Shown: positions 8,273-17,048 of the stretch, piece after piece
Position numbering within the stretch: the stretch's first letter is position 1
Layout of the letters: each line of letters opens with the position of its first letter
DNA from: Tsukamurella tyrosinosolvens
Lineage (GTDB): Bacteria; Actinomycetota; Actinomycetes; Mycobacteriales; Mycobacteriaceae
Direction of reading: 5' to 3'
Assembly (NCBI RefSeq): GCF_900104775.1
Contig: NZ_FNSA01000003.1
Coordinates: 1,984,001-2,048,000 of the forward strand
Length of the DNA stretch: 64,000 bases
Position numbers and translations under genes: made by a program
The notes under the pieces: generated by a model
The model's database searches: none
Told to the model about the DNA's origin: nothing
What the model saw: only the letters and a program-made list of their open reading frames with translations

Positions 8273-9568
8273 TCACCGCGGCTCGACCCCACGCGGGGGC
8301 CCGGCCGGCGCCACGCACGGGACCTCGGGGTCGACGGTGCTCCGCGGCGCCGGTGCCCTCGTGGGCTCGCTCCGCGGCGCCACGGCGTCCGCCCTCGGGT
8401 CCTCGACCCCGGCCTCGGCCTCGGCGGACGCGGGTTCGTCGGCCTCGGCCCGCTGGCGCCGGCGGATCGGGTCCGTCGCGCGGCGCAGGCCCTCGGCGGC
8501 GGCCTTGCCGGGATCGGGGATCCCGGCCTCCTTGATCTGCTCGACGACCCAGTCCCGCAGCTGATCCGTGCGGATCTCGCGCGCGGGCCAGCGGTCCTGC
8601 AGTGCGGCGTTGAACTCCGCGCCGACCATGACGGCGAAGCCGAGGAAGAACGTGAAGAGCAGGAAGGCGATCGGCGTCGCGAGCGCGCCGTAGGAGATGC
8701 CGCTTCCCGACGCGATGAACGACAGGTACACGCGCAGCCCCGTCGACGCGACGAGGAAGATCAGCGCCGCGAGCGCCGCACCCGGCACGTGCCGGTACCA
8801 CGGCAGCGGCCGCGGCAGCGCCTGCCGGTAGAGCAGGGCCAGGCCGCCGACCAGCATGAGCACGACGAAGGGCAGATAGCCGAAGTCGATCAACTGCGCG
8901 ACGGCGGGATGCCACGACGCGGGGATGTACTTGATGATGAAGCTGGGGCCCAGCGCAACGAGGGGCAGCGTGAACACCGCGATCACGAGGAACTCCAGGT
9001 AGAGCACCAGCGCGAACAGCCGCTGGTACACCGGGTTGCGGACCGTGTGCTGGTCGTGCGCCATGCTGATCGAGTCCACGTACGACGACAGCGCGGACGA
9101 GCCGGCCCACAGCGCGAGGATGAATCCCACCGAGACCACGTCGCCGCGGCCCTGCTGGAGCACCCCGTCGACCATGGGCCGGATGATCTCGTCCACCACG
9201 TTGGGCGTGAACACGCGCAGGCCGAACGAGATGAGCCGGTCGTGGATCACCCCGATGGTGTCGGGGCCGAACCAGTTCGCCACGTAGCCGATGAGACCCA
9301 TCAGGGCGAGCAGCAGCGGCGCCAGCGACAGGGTGGTCCAGAACGCCGCCTGGGCGCTGTGGCCCACGATCGAGTCGTCCCAGGACTTCACGACGGTGCG
9401 CCACAGGACCTGCGGCATGCCCTTGACGACGCCCCACGCGCGGGTGGGGAAGGAGGCACGACGGGGCCGATCCAGGTCCTGGGTGTGCGGGCCCGGATCG
9501 CGCGGCTCGGCGTCCTGCGCCGGGCCCGGTTGCCGGCTTCCCGGCGTGCCGTGTGCGTCGTCCATCAT
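8273..9568 (-). CDS. YihY/BrkB-family integral membrane protein
   Basis: This protein has 431 residues. A hydrophilic N-terminal region of about 60 residues precedes six hydrophobic segments, including QAAFWTTLSLAPLLLALMGLIG near residue 95 and ISYGALATPIAFLLFTFFLG near 310. A long charged C-terminal tail rich in Pro, Glu and Ala follows. It fits the YihY/virulence-factor BrkB family. Older annotations call these 'ribonuclease BN', which is a misassignment, and the molecular role remains unclear. The gene is convergent with the DUF3039 gene with only 4 nt between the stops, and divergent from the helicase gene. A homologue (Rv2707) occupies the same position in M. tuberculosis. Confidence 0.85.
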   Translation of the reverse strand: MMDDAHGTPGSRQPGPAQDAEPRDPGPHTQDLDRPRRASFPTRAWGVVKGMPQVLWRTVVKSWDDSIVGHSAQAAFWTTLSLAPLLLALMGLIGYVANWFGPDTIGVIHDRLISFGLRVFTPNVVDEIIRPMVDGVLQQGRGDVVSVGFILALWAGSSALSSYVDSISMAHDQHTVRNPVYQRLFALVLYLEFLVIAVFTLPLVALGPSFIIKYIPASWHPAVAQLIDFGYLPFVVLMLVGGLALLYRQALPRPLPWYRHVPGAALAALIFLVASTGLRVYLSFIASGSGISYGALATPIAFLLFTFFLGFAVMVGAEFNAALQDRWPAREIRTDQLRDWVVEQIKEAGIPDPGKAAAEGLRRATDPIRRRQRAEADEPASAEAEAGVEDPRADAVAPRSEPTRAPAPRSTVDPEVPCVAPAGPPRGVEPR

Positions 9569-9627
9569 GTTCAGTCTTGCGCACCGGCGCCGATCACGCC
9601 GGAACCGGGATCGCCGCGTGTTGCGAG

Positions 9628-9633
9628 TAGACT
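9628..9633 (+). promoter_or_regulatory. Candidate -10 element (TAGACT) of the helicase gene
   Basis: The 148-bp divergent gap between the YihY gene and the helicase holds one TANNNT hexamer on the plus strand that is not immediately beside a start codon. No convincing -35 element accompanies it. If it is used, the leader would be about 75 nt. Confidence 0.35.
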
Positions 9634-9716
9634 GCTTCAGGGTTCACGATCGACCCGCCCGCGCCGCGGAATCGCGCCGGACGGGCTTCTCTCGCGGTTT
9701 AGGGGTGCGTTTTTCG

Positions 9717-11408
9717 ATGGCGGTTTCACTTCGTGTCTGGCAGCGCCGTGCGCTCACGAAGTACCTGACCTCGAAGCCTCAGGACTTCCTGGCCGTCGCC
9801 ACCCCGGGCGCCGGTAAGACCACCTTCGCGCTGCGCGTGGCCGCCGAGCTGCTCGCCGACCGCACCGTCGAGCGGGTCACGGTGGTGGCGCCCACGGAGC
9901 ACCTGAAGTACCAGTGGGCCGAGGCCGCTGCCCGGAACGGCATCAACCTCGACCCGAACTTCACCAACTCGGGCGGCAGCACCTCGTCGGACTTCGACGG
10001 TGTCGTCATCACGTACGCCCAGGTGGGCATGCATCCGTACAAGCACCACGCGCGCACGTCGGCCTACAAGACGCTCGTCATTCTGGATGAGATCCATCAC
10101 GCCGGCGACGCCAAGAGCTGGGGCGAGGGCGTGCGGGAGGCCTTCGCGCCGGCGACGCGCCGGCTCGCGCTCACCGGTACGCCGTTCCGCAGTGACGACA
10201 ACCCGATCCCGTTCGTCACGTACGAGCCGGAGTTCGGCGGCGGCCAGCGGTCCAAGGCCGACCACGTCTACGGCTACTCGGACGCGCTCGCGGACGGCGT
10301 CGTGCGCCCCGTCGTCTTCCTGGCGTACTCGGGGCAGGCGAGCTGGCGTACCAGCGCGGGCGAGGAGTTCACCGCCCGCCTGGGGGAGCCGCTGAGCAAG
10401 GAGCAGACCGCCCGGGCGTGGCGCACCGCGCTCGACCCGCACGGCGACTGGATCCCCGCGGTGCTGCACGCCGCGAACACGCGGCTGGAGCAGCTGCGTC
10501 GCGCGATGCCCGACGCGGGCGGCCTCGTGATCGCCACCGATCAGTCCACGGCCCGCGACTACGCCGAGCTGCTCGAGGAGATCAGCGGCGAGAAGGTCAC
10601 CGTCGTGCTGTCCGACGACCCGACCGCCTCGAAGCGGATCTCCGCGTTCTCCGAGGGCACGGACAAGTGGATGGTCGCCGTCCGCATGGTGTCCGAGGGC
10701 GTCGACGTCCCGCGCCTCGCCGTGGGGGTCTACGCCACGAGCGCCTCGACGCCGCTGTTCTTCGCGCAGGCCATCGGGCGTTTCGTGCGACTGCGCGTGC
10801 CGGGGGAGACCGCGAGCGTCTTCCTGCCCTCGGTGCCCGTCCTGCTGGATCTGGCCGCGAAGCTCGAGGAGCAGCGCGACCACGTGCTGGGCAAGCCGCA
10901 CCGTGAGTCCGATGGGCTCGAGGACGCGTTGCTCATCGACGCGAACAAGCAGAAGGACGAGCCCGGCGAGGAGGAGAAGGCGTTCGTCTCCCTGCACGCC
11001 GACGCCGAGCTGGACCAGCTGATCTACGACGGCTCCTCGTACGGCACCGCGACGTTCGCGGGCAGCGAGGAGGAGGCCGACTACCTGGGGCTGCCGGGAC
11101 TGCTGGACGCCGAGCAGATGCGGGCGCTGCTCAAGCAGCGGCAGAAGGACCAGGTGGACACGCGGACGGCCGTGGCCGAGCGCCCCGCGCCGCCCGCGGA
11201 GGTCGAGGAGCGGGCGACCGCCGGCGCGCAGCTCTCCGCCCTGCGCCGCGAGCTGAATTCGCTGGTCGCGATGCATCATCACCGCACCGGCAAGCCGCAC
11301 GGCGTCGTCCACAACGAGCTGCGGAGCAAGCTCGGCGGCCCCGTGACGGCGATGGCGAGCGCGGATCAGCTGCGTGAGCGGATCGCTGCGCTGCGCACCT
11401 GGAAGTGA
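9717..11408 (+). CDS. Superfamily 2 DEAD/DEAH-type helicase
   Basis: This 563-residue protein has both RecA-like halves. Domain 1 contains ATPGAGKTTFAL (Walker A, near residue 30), TYAQVG, VILDEIHHAG (DEIH box) and LTGTPFRSD (motif III). Domain 2 carries VRMVSEGVDVPRLAVG (motif V) and AIGRFVRLR (arginine-finger motif VI). The C-terminal 150 residues are charged and specific to the family, ending in a short helical region. It is an ATP-dependent nucleic-acid translocase of the RAD25/UvrB-like class; whether it acts in repair or RNA metabolism is not visible. I chose the ATG at 9717 because homology begins there; a GTG at 9705 is in frame. Upstream sequence in the same frame reads through the intergenic region and is not coding. 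Confidence 0.88.
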   Translation: MAVSLRVWQRRALTKYLTSKPQDFLAVATPGAGKTTFALRVAAELLADRTVERVTVVAPTEHLKYQWAEAAARNGINLDPNFTNSGGSTSSDFDGVVITYAQVGMHPYKHHARTSAYKTLVILDEIHHAGDAKSWGEGVREAFAPATRRLALTGTPFRSDDNPIPFVTYEPEFGGGQRSKADHVYGYSDALADGVVRPVVFLAYSGQASWRTSAGEEFTARLGEPLSKEQTARAWRTALDPHGDWIPAVLHAANTRLEQLRRAMPDAGGLVIATDQSTARDYAELLEEISGEKVTVVLSDDPTASKRISAFSEGTDKWMVAVRMVSEGVDVPRLAVGVYATSASTPLFFAQAIGRFVRLRVPGETASVFLPSVPVLLDLAAKLEEQRDHVLGKPHRESDGLEDALLIDANKQKDEPGEEEKAFVSLHADAELDQLIYDGSSYGTATFAGSEEEADYLGLPGLLDAEQMRALLKQRQKDQVDTRTAVAERPAPPAEVEERATAGAQLSALRRELNSLVAMHHHRTGKPHGVVHNELRSKLGGPVTAMASADQLRERIAALRTWK

Positions 11409-11452
11409 CCCGGCGCACGTCGACGCGAGCGGGGCGGTAGGGCGCGGACGAA

Positions 11453-11499
11453 CGACGGCGCCGGGCACCCGGAAGTAGGGCGGGTGCCCGGCGCCGTCG
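11453..11499. terminator. Perfect 19-bp hairpin between convergent genes
   Basis: A 19-nt arm (11453-11471) is exactly complementary to 11481-11499, with a 9-nt loop. It is centred in the gap between the helicase (+) and the DUF7455 gene (-), so it can serve both. No U-tract follows on either strand. Confidence 0.75.
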
Positions 11500-11511
11500 C
11501 GTCGATGGAAC

Positions 11512-11727
11512 CTAGACCGAGACGGGCTCTCCCGCGACGGTGGCGCCCTGCGACTCCAGCTTCGCGCGGTGCTCGGTGAAGTGATGCCCGCAGAAGAGCA
11601 GCTCGAAACCCGACGGGAGTACCGCACGGACCTGGGCGGCCGCCGAGCAGCGATCGCAGCGGTCGGACGCCGTCAGGGGAGCGAAGGCATCGCCCGCGGG
11701 GGCCTCTGAAGTGACTGTGTTGGTCAT
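11512..11727 (-). CDS. DUF7455 family small zinc-finger-like protein
   Basis: This 71-residue protein starts MTNTVTSEAP. Its core, LTASDRCDRCSAAAQVRAVLP then LLFCGHHFTEH, holds a CxxC pair and a CGHH motif that together look like a four-ligand zinc site. The family is widespread in actinobacteria and its function is unknown. The ATG at 11727 is favoured because GGAGGA sits 5 nt upstream; the longer reading to 11745 would place that ribosome-binding site inside the gene. An AT-rich stretch at 11758-11772 in the otherwise GC-rich upstream region is a likely promoter location. Confidence 0.85.
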   Translation of the reverse strand: MTNTVTSEAPAGDAFAPLTASDRCDRCSAAAQVRAVLPSGFELLFCGHHFTEHRAKLESQGATVAGEPVSV

Positions 11728-11919
11728 GACTCCTCCGTTCCTCACGAACCGTTCTTACATCTCTATATACGTCCGAGGGTACCCATTTGTTCCACCACAC
11801 CGGGGAGGCGGGCGGCATGTTCTCCCAGGGTGAACAAGTTCCGGCACAGGAGAAGCCGCGGGACGCCCCGCCGGAAACGCGGGTGCGGGGCGCCCGGAGG
11901 GTCCCCTAGGGTGAGGCGC

Positions 11920-12804
11920 GTGACACAGCTGATGATCCCCGCGATGTTCGTGATCGGGGCGATCAGCCAGTACGTCGGTGCCTCCCTGGGCGTCGGCCTG
12001 TTCGAGCAGCTCTCGCCCGTCGCGGTGGCGTGGTTGCGCGGCGCCGGCGCCGGCCTCATCCTGCTGATCGCGTTGCGCCCGCGCCGCGCCGACTGGACCC
12101 CGGCACGGCTGCGCGCCGCCGCGCTCTTCGGCACCGTCACCGTCGCCATGAACATGGCCTTCTACGAGGCGATCGACCACATCGACCTCGGCACCGCCGT
12201 CGCGATCGAGTTCCTCGGGCCCATCGCGGTGGCGGTCGCCGGTTCACGGCGCGCCGTCGATCTGGTCGCCGCCGCCGCGGCGCTGGTCGGCGTGGTGTGC
12301 GTCGCGGGCGTCAACCTCGACGGTGCGTCGGGCGGCGGTCTCGGCTCCGACGGGGCGATCGGCATCGCCTGCGCGCTGCTCGCCGCCGCCCTCTGGGCGG
12401 GGTACATCGTGCTCGGCAAGCGGGTCGCCGACGCGGGCGGCGGCATCGAGGGGCTGGGCGTCGGCCTGGCCGCGGGAGCGCTCGTCCTCGCGCTGCCGGG
12501 CCTGGGGCCCGACCTCGTGTCGCGTCCCGAGGCCTTCCTCAGCTGGGAGGTGTGGGTCCTCGGCCTGGGCCTCGGCCTGCTCAGCTCGGTGGTGCCGTAC
12601 GCCCTGGACCAGGTGGTGCTCACCCGTGTCGGCCGCGAGCGGTTCGCGCTGCTGCTGGCGCTGCTCCCGGTGACCGCCACCGGCGTCGGCGCGGTGATGC
12701 TGGGCCAGCAGCCCGGGTGGCTCGAGGCCGTCGGCATCGCGCTCGTCGTGATCGCCATCGCGCTCACCTCGCGGCGGACGTCGACACCCGACTCGGGTGG
12801 TTAG
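11920..12804 (+). CDS. EamA/DMT-superfamily transporter (RhtA-like exporter)
   Basis: This is a 294-residue integral membrane protein with about ten hydrophobic helices arranged as two EamA repeats (the first from residue 5, the second from about 150). It belongs to the drug/metabolite transporter superfamily. The glycine/proline-containing helix PVAVAWLRGAGAG and FYEAIDHIDLGTAVAIEFLGP resemble amino-acid exporters of the RhtA group. Substrate and direction are unproven. I chose the GTG at 11920 rather than the ATG at 11830 because the extra 30 residues are arginine-rich and unlike a membrane-protein start, and because TAGGGT ends 7 nt before this GTG, a leaderless arrangement. It is a stand-alone gene followed by the M13 peptidase. 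Confidence 0.85.
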   Translation: MTQLMIPAMFVIGAISQYVGASLGVGLFEQLSPVAVAWLRGAGAGLILLIALRPRRADWTPARLRAAALFGTVTVAMNMAFYEAIDHIDLGTAVAIEFLGPIAVAVAGSRRAVDLVAAAAALVGVVCVAGVNLDGASGGGLGSDGAIGIACALLAAALWAGYIVLGKRVADAGGGIEGLGVGLAAGALVLALPGLGPDLVSRPEAFLSWEVWVLGLGLGLLSSVVPYALDQVVLTRVGRERFALLLALLPVTATGVGAVMLGQQPGWLEAVGIALVVIAIALTSRRTSTPDSGG

Positions 12805-12847
12805 CGTGTCGCACCATCTCGGCGGTCGATCGGGTTAGATTCGGTGC

Positions 12848-15067
12848 ATGCAGACCGGTGATCCCCATTCGTCCGCCCACCCGCCCCGCCCGGATCGCGA
12901 CCCGTTCGGCGCACCGTCGGGCGGGTTCGACCGTCGGCGCTTCCTCGCCGGCTTCGGCGTGCTCGCGGGCACCGCGGTCCTCGCGGCGTGCGGGGTCTCG
13001 TCGCCCGGCGGCGGATCGCCGTCCTCCTCCGCGCGGCCCGCGCGGCCGCTGACGGGGCCCGACCTGAGCGGCGCGGCGCCGGGCGTCCGCGTGCAGGACG
13101 ATCTGTTCCGGCACGTCAACGGCGCGTGGGCCGACGGCTACCGGATTCCCGCGGACAAGGCCTCGTTCAACACCTTCACCGAGCTGTCGGATCGCGCGCT
13201 GGACCAGCTCAAGGCCATCATCGAGGGCATCAAGGATCCGCGCACCCGCAGTGATGAGGCGAAGATCCGCGACGTCTACGACTCCTTCATGGACACCGCC
13301 CGGATCGATCGGGAGGGTGCGGACCCGATCAAGCCCGACCTGGAGGCGATCGACAAGGCGGCCGACAAGGCGGCGCTGCTCGACGTCATCGGCGCGCACG
13401 AGAAGCAGGGCGTGAGTGGGCTCGTCGGCTTCTACGTCGACACCGATCAGAAGGACTCGTCGAAGTACGTGCTCAGCCTGGTGCAGTCGGGCATCGGTCT
13501 GCCCGACGAGGCCTACTACCGCGATCCGAAGTACGCCGAGGTGCGCGACAAGTACCGCGCCTTCCTGGAGAAGGTGGCCGCCCTGGCGGGCCTGTCCGAT
13601 GCGCCCGGCGTCGCAGCCCGCGTACTCGCCTTCGAGACGTCGGTGGCGAAGGGGCATTGGGACCGGGTCCGCTCGCGCGACGCGACCGCCACCTACAACC
13701 CGTACCCGTGGTCGGAGCTGGCGAAGCTCGCCCCCGGCTACGACTGGGACCGCTGGCAGAAGGCCGTGGGCATCAAGGCCGACGACGCGAAGAACGTCGT
13801 GGTCTCCCAGCCCAGCTTCCTCACCGCGGCCGCGAAGCTGTGGGCGGACACCGACCTGAACACTCTCAAGGATCACGCGCGGATCCAGGTCGTGCGGGCC
13901 TACGCGGCCTACCTCGCGGAGCCGTTCGCCACGGCCACCTTCGACTTCTACTCGAAGACGCTCAGCGGGGTCGAGCAGCAGCGCGATCGCTGGAAGCGCG
14001 GTGTGGCGGTGGTCGAGGGCGCCCTCGGCGAGGCGCTCGGCAAGCTGTACGTCACGAAGCACTTCCCGTCGGACGCCAAGCACCAGGCGGAGCAGTTGGT
14101 GAACAACCTCCGCAGCGCCTACCGCGCCAGCTTCGAGGACCTCGACTGGATGACGCCGGCCACCCGGCGGGCCGCCGCCGCCAAGCTGGAGAAGATCCGC
14201 ACCAAGATCGGCTACCCCGAGCAGTGGCGCGACTACGGCGATCTGAAGACCGACGGGAAATCGATCGTCGCCAACGTCCGTGCCTCGGGGGAGTTCGAGA
14301 ACGCGTATCAATTGGCGAAACTCGCCAAGCCCGTGGACAAGGGCGAGTGGCTCATGACGCCGCAGACGGTGAACGCCTACTACAACCCCGGTATGAACGA
14401 GATCGTCTTCCCCGCCGCGATCCTGCAGCCGCCGTTCTTCTCGCCGGACGCGCAGGCCGCGGTCAACTACGGCGGCATCGGCGCCGTGATCGGCCACGAG
14501 ATCGGCCACGCCTTCGACGATCAGGGCGCCAAGTACGACGGTGACGGCAACCTCAAGGACTGGTGGGAGCCGGCCGACCGGGCCGAGTTCGACAAGCGCA
14601 CCAAGGCGCTCATCGCGCAGTACGACGCCCTGGTTCCCGCCGGCTTGCCGCCCACCAATAAGGTCAACGGCGGGCTCACGGTGGGGGAGAACCTCGCCGA
14701 CCTCGGCGGCCTCTCGATCGCCATCGCCGCCTACCGGATCGCCGTCGCGAACCGCGACGCCGGCACCGAGGACGCCGCGCAGGCGAGCGCCGCACCGTCG
14801 GCGGAGGCGAGCGCGAGCGCCGCGCCGAGCGCCGGGGTGGCCGCGGACCCGGACCTGACGCCGTTGTTCCTGAGCTGGGGCCGGATCTGGCGGAACAAGG
14901 CGCGCGAGGCCTCCGCGATCCAGTCGCTCGCCACGGACCCGCACGCGCCGAACGAGTTCCGCGCGAACCAGGTGGTCAAGAACGTCAGCGCGTTCGCCGC
15001 CACGTTCGGCGTCAAGCCCGGGGACAAGGAGTGGCTGGAACCGCAGGACCGCGTCAAGGTCTGGTGA
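12848..15067 (+). CDS. M13-family metallopeptidase, Tat-exported lipoprotein
   Basis: This is a neprilysin/PepO-type zinc peptidase of 739 residues. The N-terminus has a twin-arginine motif (DRRRFLAGF, residues 28-36), a hydrophobic core and a lipobox VLAAC (Cys48), so it should be a lipoprotein exported by Tat. The catalytic domain contains GHEIGHAFDD (His550, Glu551, His554) and GENLADLGG (Glu614 zinc ligand, Asp618). Near residue 640-665 an Ala/Ser/Pro low-complexity insert, rich in repeats of ASA and APS, interrupts the C-terminal lobe. TAGATT ends 6 nt before the ATG, suggesting a leaderless mRNA. The 3' end overlaps the convergent downstream gene by 14 nt. Its substrates are unknown; family members cleave short peptides outside the membrane. 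Confidence 0.92.
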   Translation: MQTGDPHSSAHPPRPDRDPFGAPSGGFDRRRFLAGFGVLAGTAVLAACGVSSPGGGSPSSSARPARPLTGPDLSGAAPGVRVQDDLFRHVNGAWADGYRIPADKASFNTFTELSDRALDQLKAIIEGIKDPRTRSDEAKIRDVYDSFMDTARIDREGADPIKPDLEAIDKAADKAALLDVIGAHEKQGVSGLVGFYVDTDQKDSSKYVLSLVQSGIGLPDEAYYRDPKYAEVRDKYRAFLEKVAALAGLSDAPGVAARVLAFETSVAKGHWDRVRSRDATATYNPYPWSELAKLAPGYDWDRWQKAVGIKADDAKNVVVSQPSFLTAAAKLWADTDLNTLKDHARIQVVRAYAAYLAEPFATATFDFYSKTLSGVEQQRDRWKRGVAVVEGALGEALGKLYVTKHFPSDAKHQAEQLVNNLRSAYRASFEDLDWMTPATRRAAAAKLEKIRTKIGYPEQWRDYGDLKTDGKSIVANVRASGEFENAYQLAKLAKPVDKGEWLMTPQTVNAYYNPGMNEIVFPAAILQPPFFSPDAQAAVNYGGIGAVIGHEIGHAFDDQGAKYDGDGNLKDWWEPADRAEFDKRTKALIAQYDALVPAGLPPTNKVNGGLTVGENLADLGGLSIAIAAYRIAVANRDAGTEDAAQASAAPSAEASASAAPSAGVAADPDLTPLFLSWGRIWRNKAREASAIQSLATDPHAPNEFRANQVVKNVSAFAATFGVKPGDKEWLEPQDRVKVW

Positions 15068-15839
15068 CGGTCCTTCCGCCGGGCTCGTCGGGCCCGGCGG
15101 GGTGGAACCGCCACGTCCAGTCCGCGGCGCGGCGGCGGACGGCGGGGATCCGGGTGACGGGCCACAGCAGGTAGCCGAGGAGCACCGCGCGCAGGTGCCC
15201 GAGCGTCGAGTACATGCCGAAGAACGGCAGCGTGAGCCGCACCAGGACGGGCAGCGCCAGCATCGCGGCGAGCCGCCAGCGCCATCGCGGGATGCGGTAG
15301 ACGAGCAGCCCGAGCACGCACAGGCTGCCGTAGCTCACGCCGACGTCGATCATCCCGCGCAGGTCGAGGTCGTCGGTGATGATCCCGTGCGCCAGCAGCC
15401 GATTCGCCGAGAGCACCGAGATCAGCGACGCCGTCGCGCTGCCGGCGAAGTAGATCAGCGGCATCCCGACGTGCCCCAACCAGCGCTCCGCCGGGCCGAG
15501 GACGAGCACCGTCATCAGCGTCGCGAAGACGATGTCGACGGGCTCGATCCACAGCGCCGACGTGATGAGCGCCTGCAGCGGGTGCGTGGCGAACCGGTCG
15601 AGGTTGGTGCTGTGCACCTGCAGGACCTCGTCGGCCAGGCGGTCCGGCAGGCCCAGCAGCATCACCGCGTTGATCGTCACCACCAGCCACAGCACCGCGG
15701 CCACCGGGCTCGCGACCACCCACGCCCGCGCGTACCGGGCCCACCGGAGCATCCACTCCGATCCCGGCCCGGAACGGCGGACGTTTCCGACGGCGGCCCA
15801 GAGGAGCGCGACCCCGATCAGGCCGATCAGCAGGTCCAT
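15054..15839 (-). CDS. Rhomboid-like multi-spanning membrane protein
   Basis: This protein has 261 residues and about six transmembrane segments. The spacing recalls rhomboid proteins: HPLQALITSALW in the early loop, IDVGVSYGSLCVLG where an active rhomboid has GxSG, and STLGHLRAVLLGYLL with a His-x-x-Ala-x-x-x-Gly pattern in the last helix. The serine lies in GVSYG rather than a clean GxSG, so catalysis is uncertain, and it may be an inactive rhomboid-like protein. It lies 33 nt downstream of the FadE gene on the same strand and its 3' end overlaps the M13 peptidase gene by 14 nt. Confidence 0.72.
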   Translation of the reverse strand: MDLLIGLIGVALLWAAVGNVRRSGPGSEWMLRWARYARAWVVASPVAAVLWLVVTINAVMLLGLPDRLADEVLQVHSTNLDRFATHPLQALITSALWIEPVDIVFATLMTVLVLGPAERWLGHVGMPLIYFAGSATASLISVLSANRLLAHGIITDDLDLRGMIDVGVSYGSLCVLGLLVYRIPRWRWRLAAMLALPVLVRLTLPFFGMYSTLGHLRAVLLGYLLWPVTRIPAVRRRAADWTWRFHPAGPDEPGGRTVTRP

Positions 15840-15872
15840 GCGCTCAGTACAGCACCGTCGTGCGGAGGGGTG

Positions 15873-17030
15873 CTACAGGCCCATGTCCTTGGCGATGATG
15901 GTCTTCATCACCTCGGACGTGCCGCCGTAGATCCGGTTGACGCGGTTGTCCGCGTACAGGCGGGCGATCGGGTACTCGTTGATGTAGCCGTAGCCGCCGT
16001 GCAGCTGCAGGCAGCGGTCGATCACCTCGGAGGCGGCCTCGGTGCAGAAGAGCTTGAGCGAGGCGGCGTCGGCCGCGGTGAGCTGGCCCGCGTCGTGCAG
16101 TTCGAGGCCGCGGTCGACGCTCGACTCCATCGCGTCGACCTTCGCCTTGCAGGCGGCCAGCTCGAACTTGCTGTTCTGGAACGAGGCGACGGTCTTGCCG
16201 AAGATGGTGCGGTCCTGCGTGTAGGCCTGTGCGAACCGCACCGCGGCGGCGGCCTGGGAGTACGCGCCGACGGCGATCGACAGGCGCTCCTGCGGGAGGT
16301 TCTGGCCGAGGTAGGAGAAGCCCTTGTTCTCCTCGCCGAGCAGGTCCTCGGCGGGCACCTTGACGTCGGTGAAGGAGAGCTCGGCGGTGTCGGAGGTGCG
16401 CAGGCCGATCTTGTCGAGCTTGCGGCCGACGGAGTAGCCGTCGAGCGAGGTGTCCACGACGAACAGCGAGATGCCGTGGCGACGGTCCTCGGGGGTCGAC
16501 GGGGCGGTGCGCGCGCAGACGATCACGCGGTCGGCGTTGACGCCGCCCGTGATGAAGGTCTTGGCGCCGTTGAGCACGTAGTGGGTGCCGTCCTCGGACA
16601 ACTTCGCGGTGGTCTTCATGCCGGCGAGGTCGGAGCCGGTGCCGGGCTCGGTCATGGCGATGGCGAACATCAGTTCACCGGCGGCCATCCCGGGCAGCCA
16701 GCGCTGCTTCTGCTCGTCGGTGGCGAGTCCGGTCAGGTACGGCAGGCACAGCGCGATGTGCACGCTGGAGCCGCCGAAGGAGACGCCGGCGCGGCCCAGC
16801 TCCTCGCTGATGACGGCCTGGTACTTGAACGACTCGATGCCGGCGCCGCCGTACTCCTCGGGCACCTCGATGCCGAAGACGCCCAGCTCGCCGAGCTTGG
16901 GGTAGAAGTCCTTCGGCACGATGCCGTTGGCGTACCACTCGTCGTAGTGCGGGACGACCTCCGCCTCGATGAAGGCGCGGAGGGTCTCGCGGAAGGCCTC
17001 GTGATCGGCGGTGTAGACGGTGCGACGCAT
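15873..17030 (-). CDS. Acyl-CoA dehydrogenase (FadE family)
   Basis: This is a flavin-dependent acyl-CoA dehydrogenase of 385 residues with the standard helical-beta-helical layout: MTEPGTGSDLAGM (flavin/substrate signature), FTDVKVPAEDLLGEE, and the C-terminal GGYGYINEYPIARLYADNRV. At the position where medium-chain enzymes carry the catalytic glutamate (YEGT) it has YGGT. The base is more likely the glutamate in PQERLSIA, as in isovaleryl-CoA or long-chain dehydrogenases. That suggests branched or long substrates. The ATG at 17030 has GAGGAGAA upstream. The gene lies 18 nt downstream of a TetR regulator in the same orientation and is probably controlled by the palindrome at 17786. Confidence 0.92.
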   Translation of the reverse strand: MRRTVYTADHEAFRETLRAFIEAEVVPHYDEWYANGIVPKDFYPKLGELGVFGIEVPEEYGGAGIESFKYQAVISEELGRAGVSFGGSSVHIALCLPYLTGLATDEQKQRWLPGMAAGELMFAIAMTEPGTGSDLAGMKTTAKLSEDGTHYVLNGAKTFITGGVNADRVIVCARTAPSTPEDRRHGISLFVVDTSLDGYSVGRKLDKIGLRTSDTAELSFTDVKVPAEDLLGEENKGFSYLGQNLPQERLSIAVGAYSQAAAAVRFAQAYTQDRTIFGKTVASFQNSKFELAACKAKVDAMESSVDRGLELHDAGQLTAADAASLKLFCTEAASEVIDRCLQLHGGYGYINEYPIARLYADNRVNRIYGGTSEVMKTIIAKDMGL

Positions 17031-17048
17031 GGTGTTCTCCTCGGTTCT

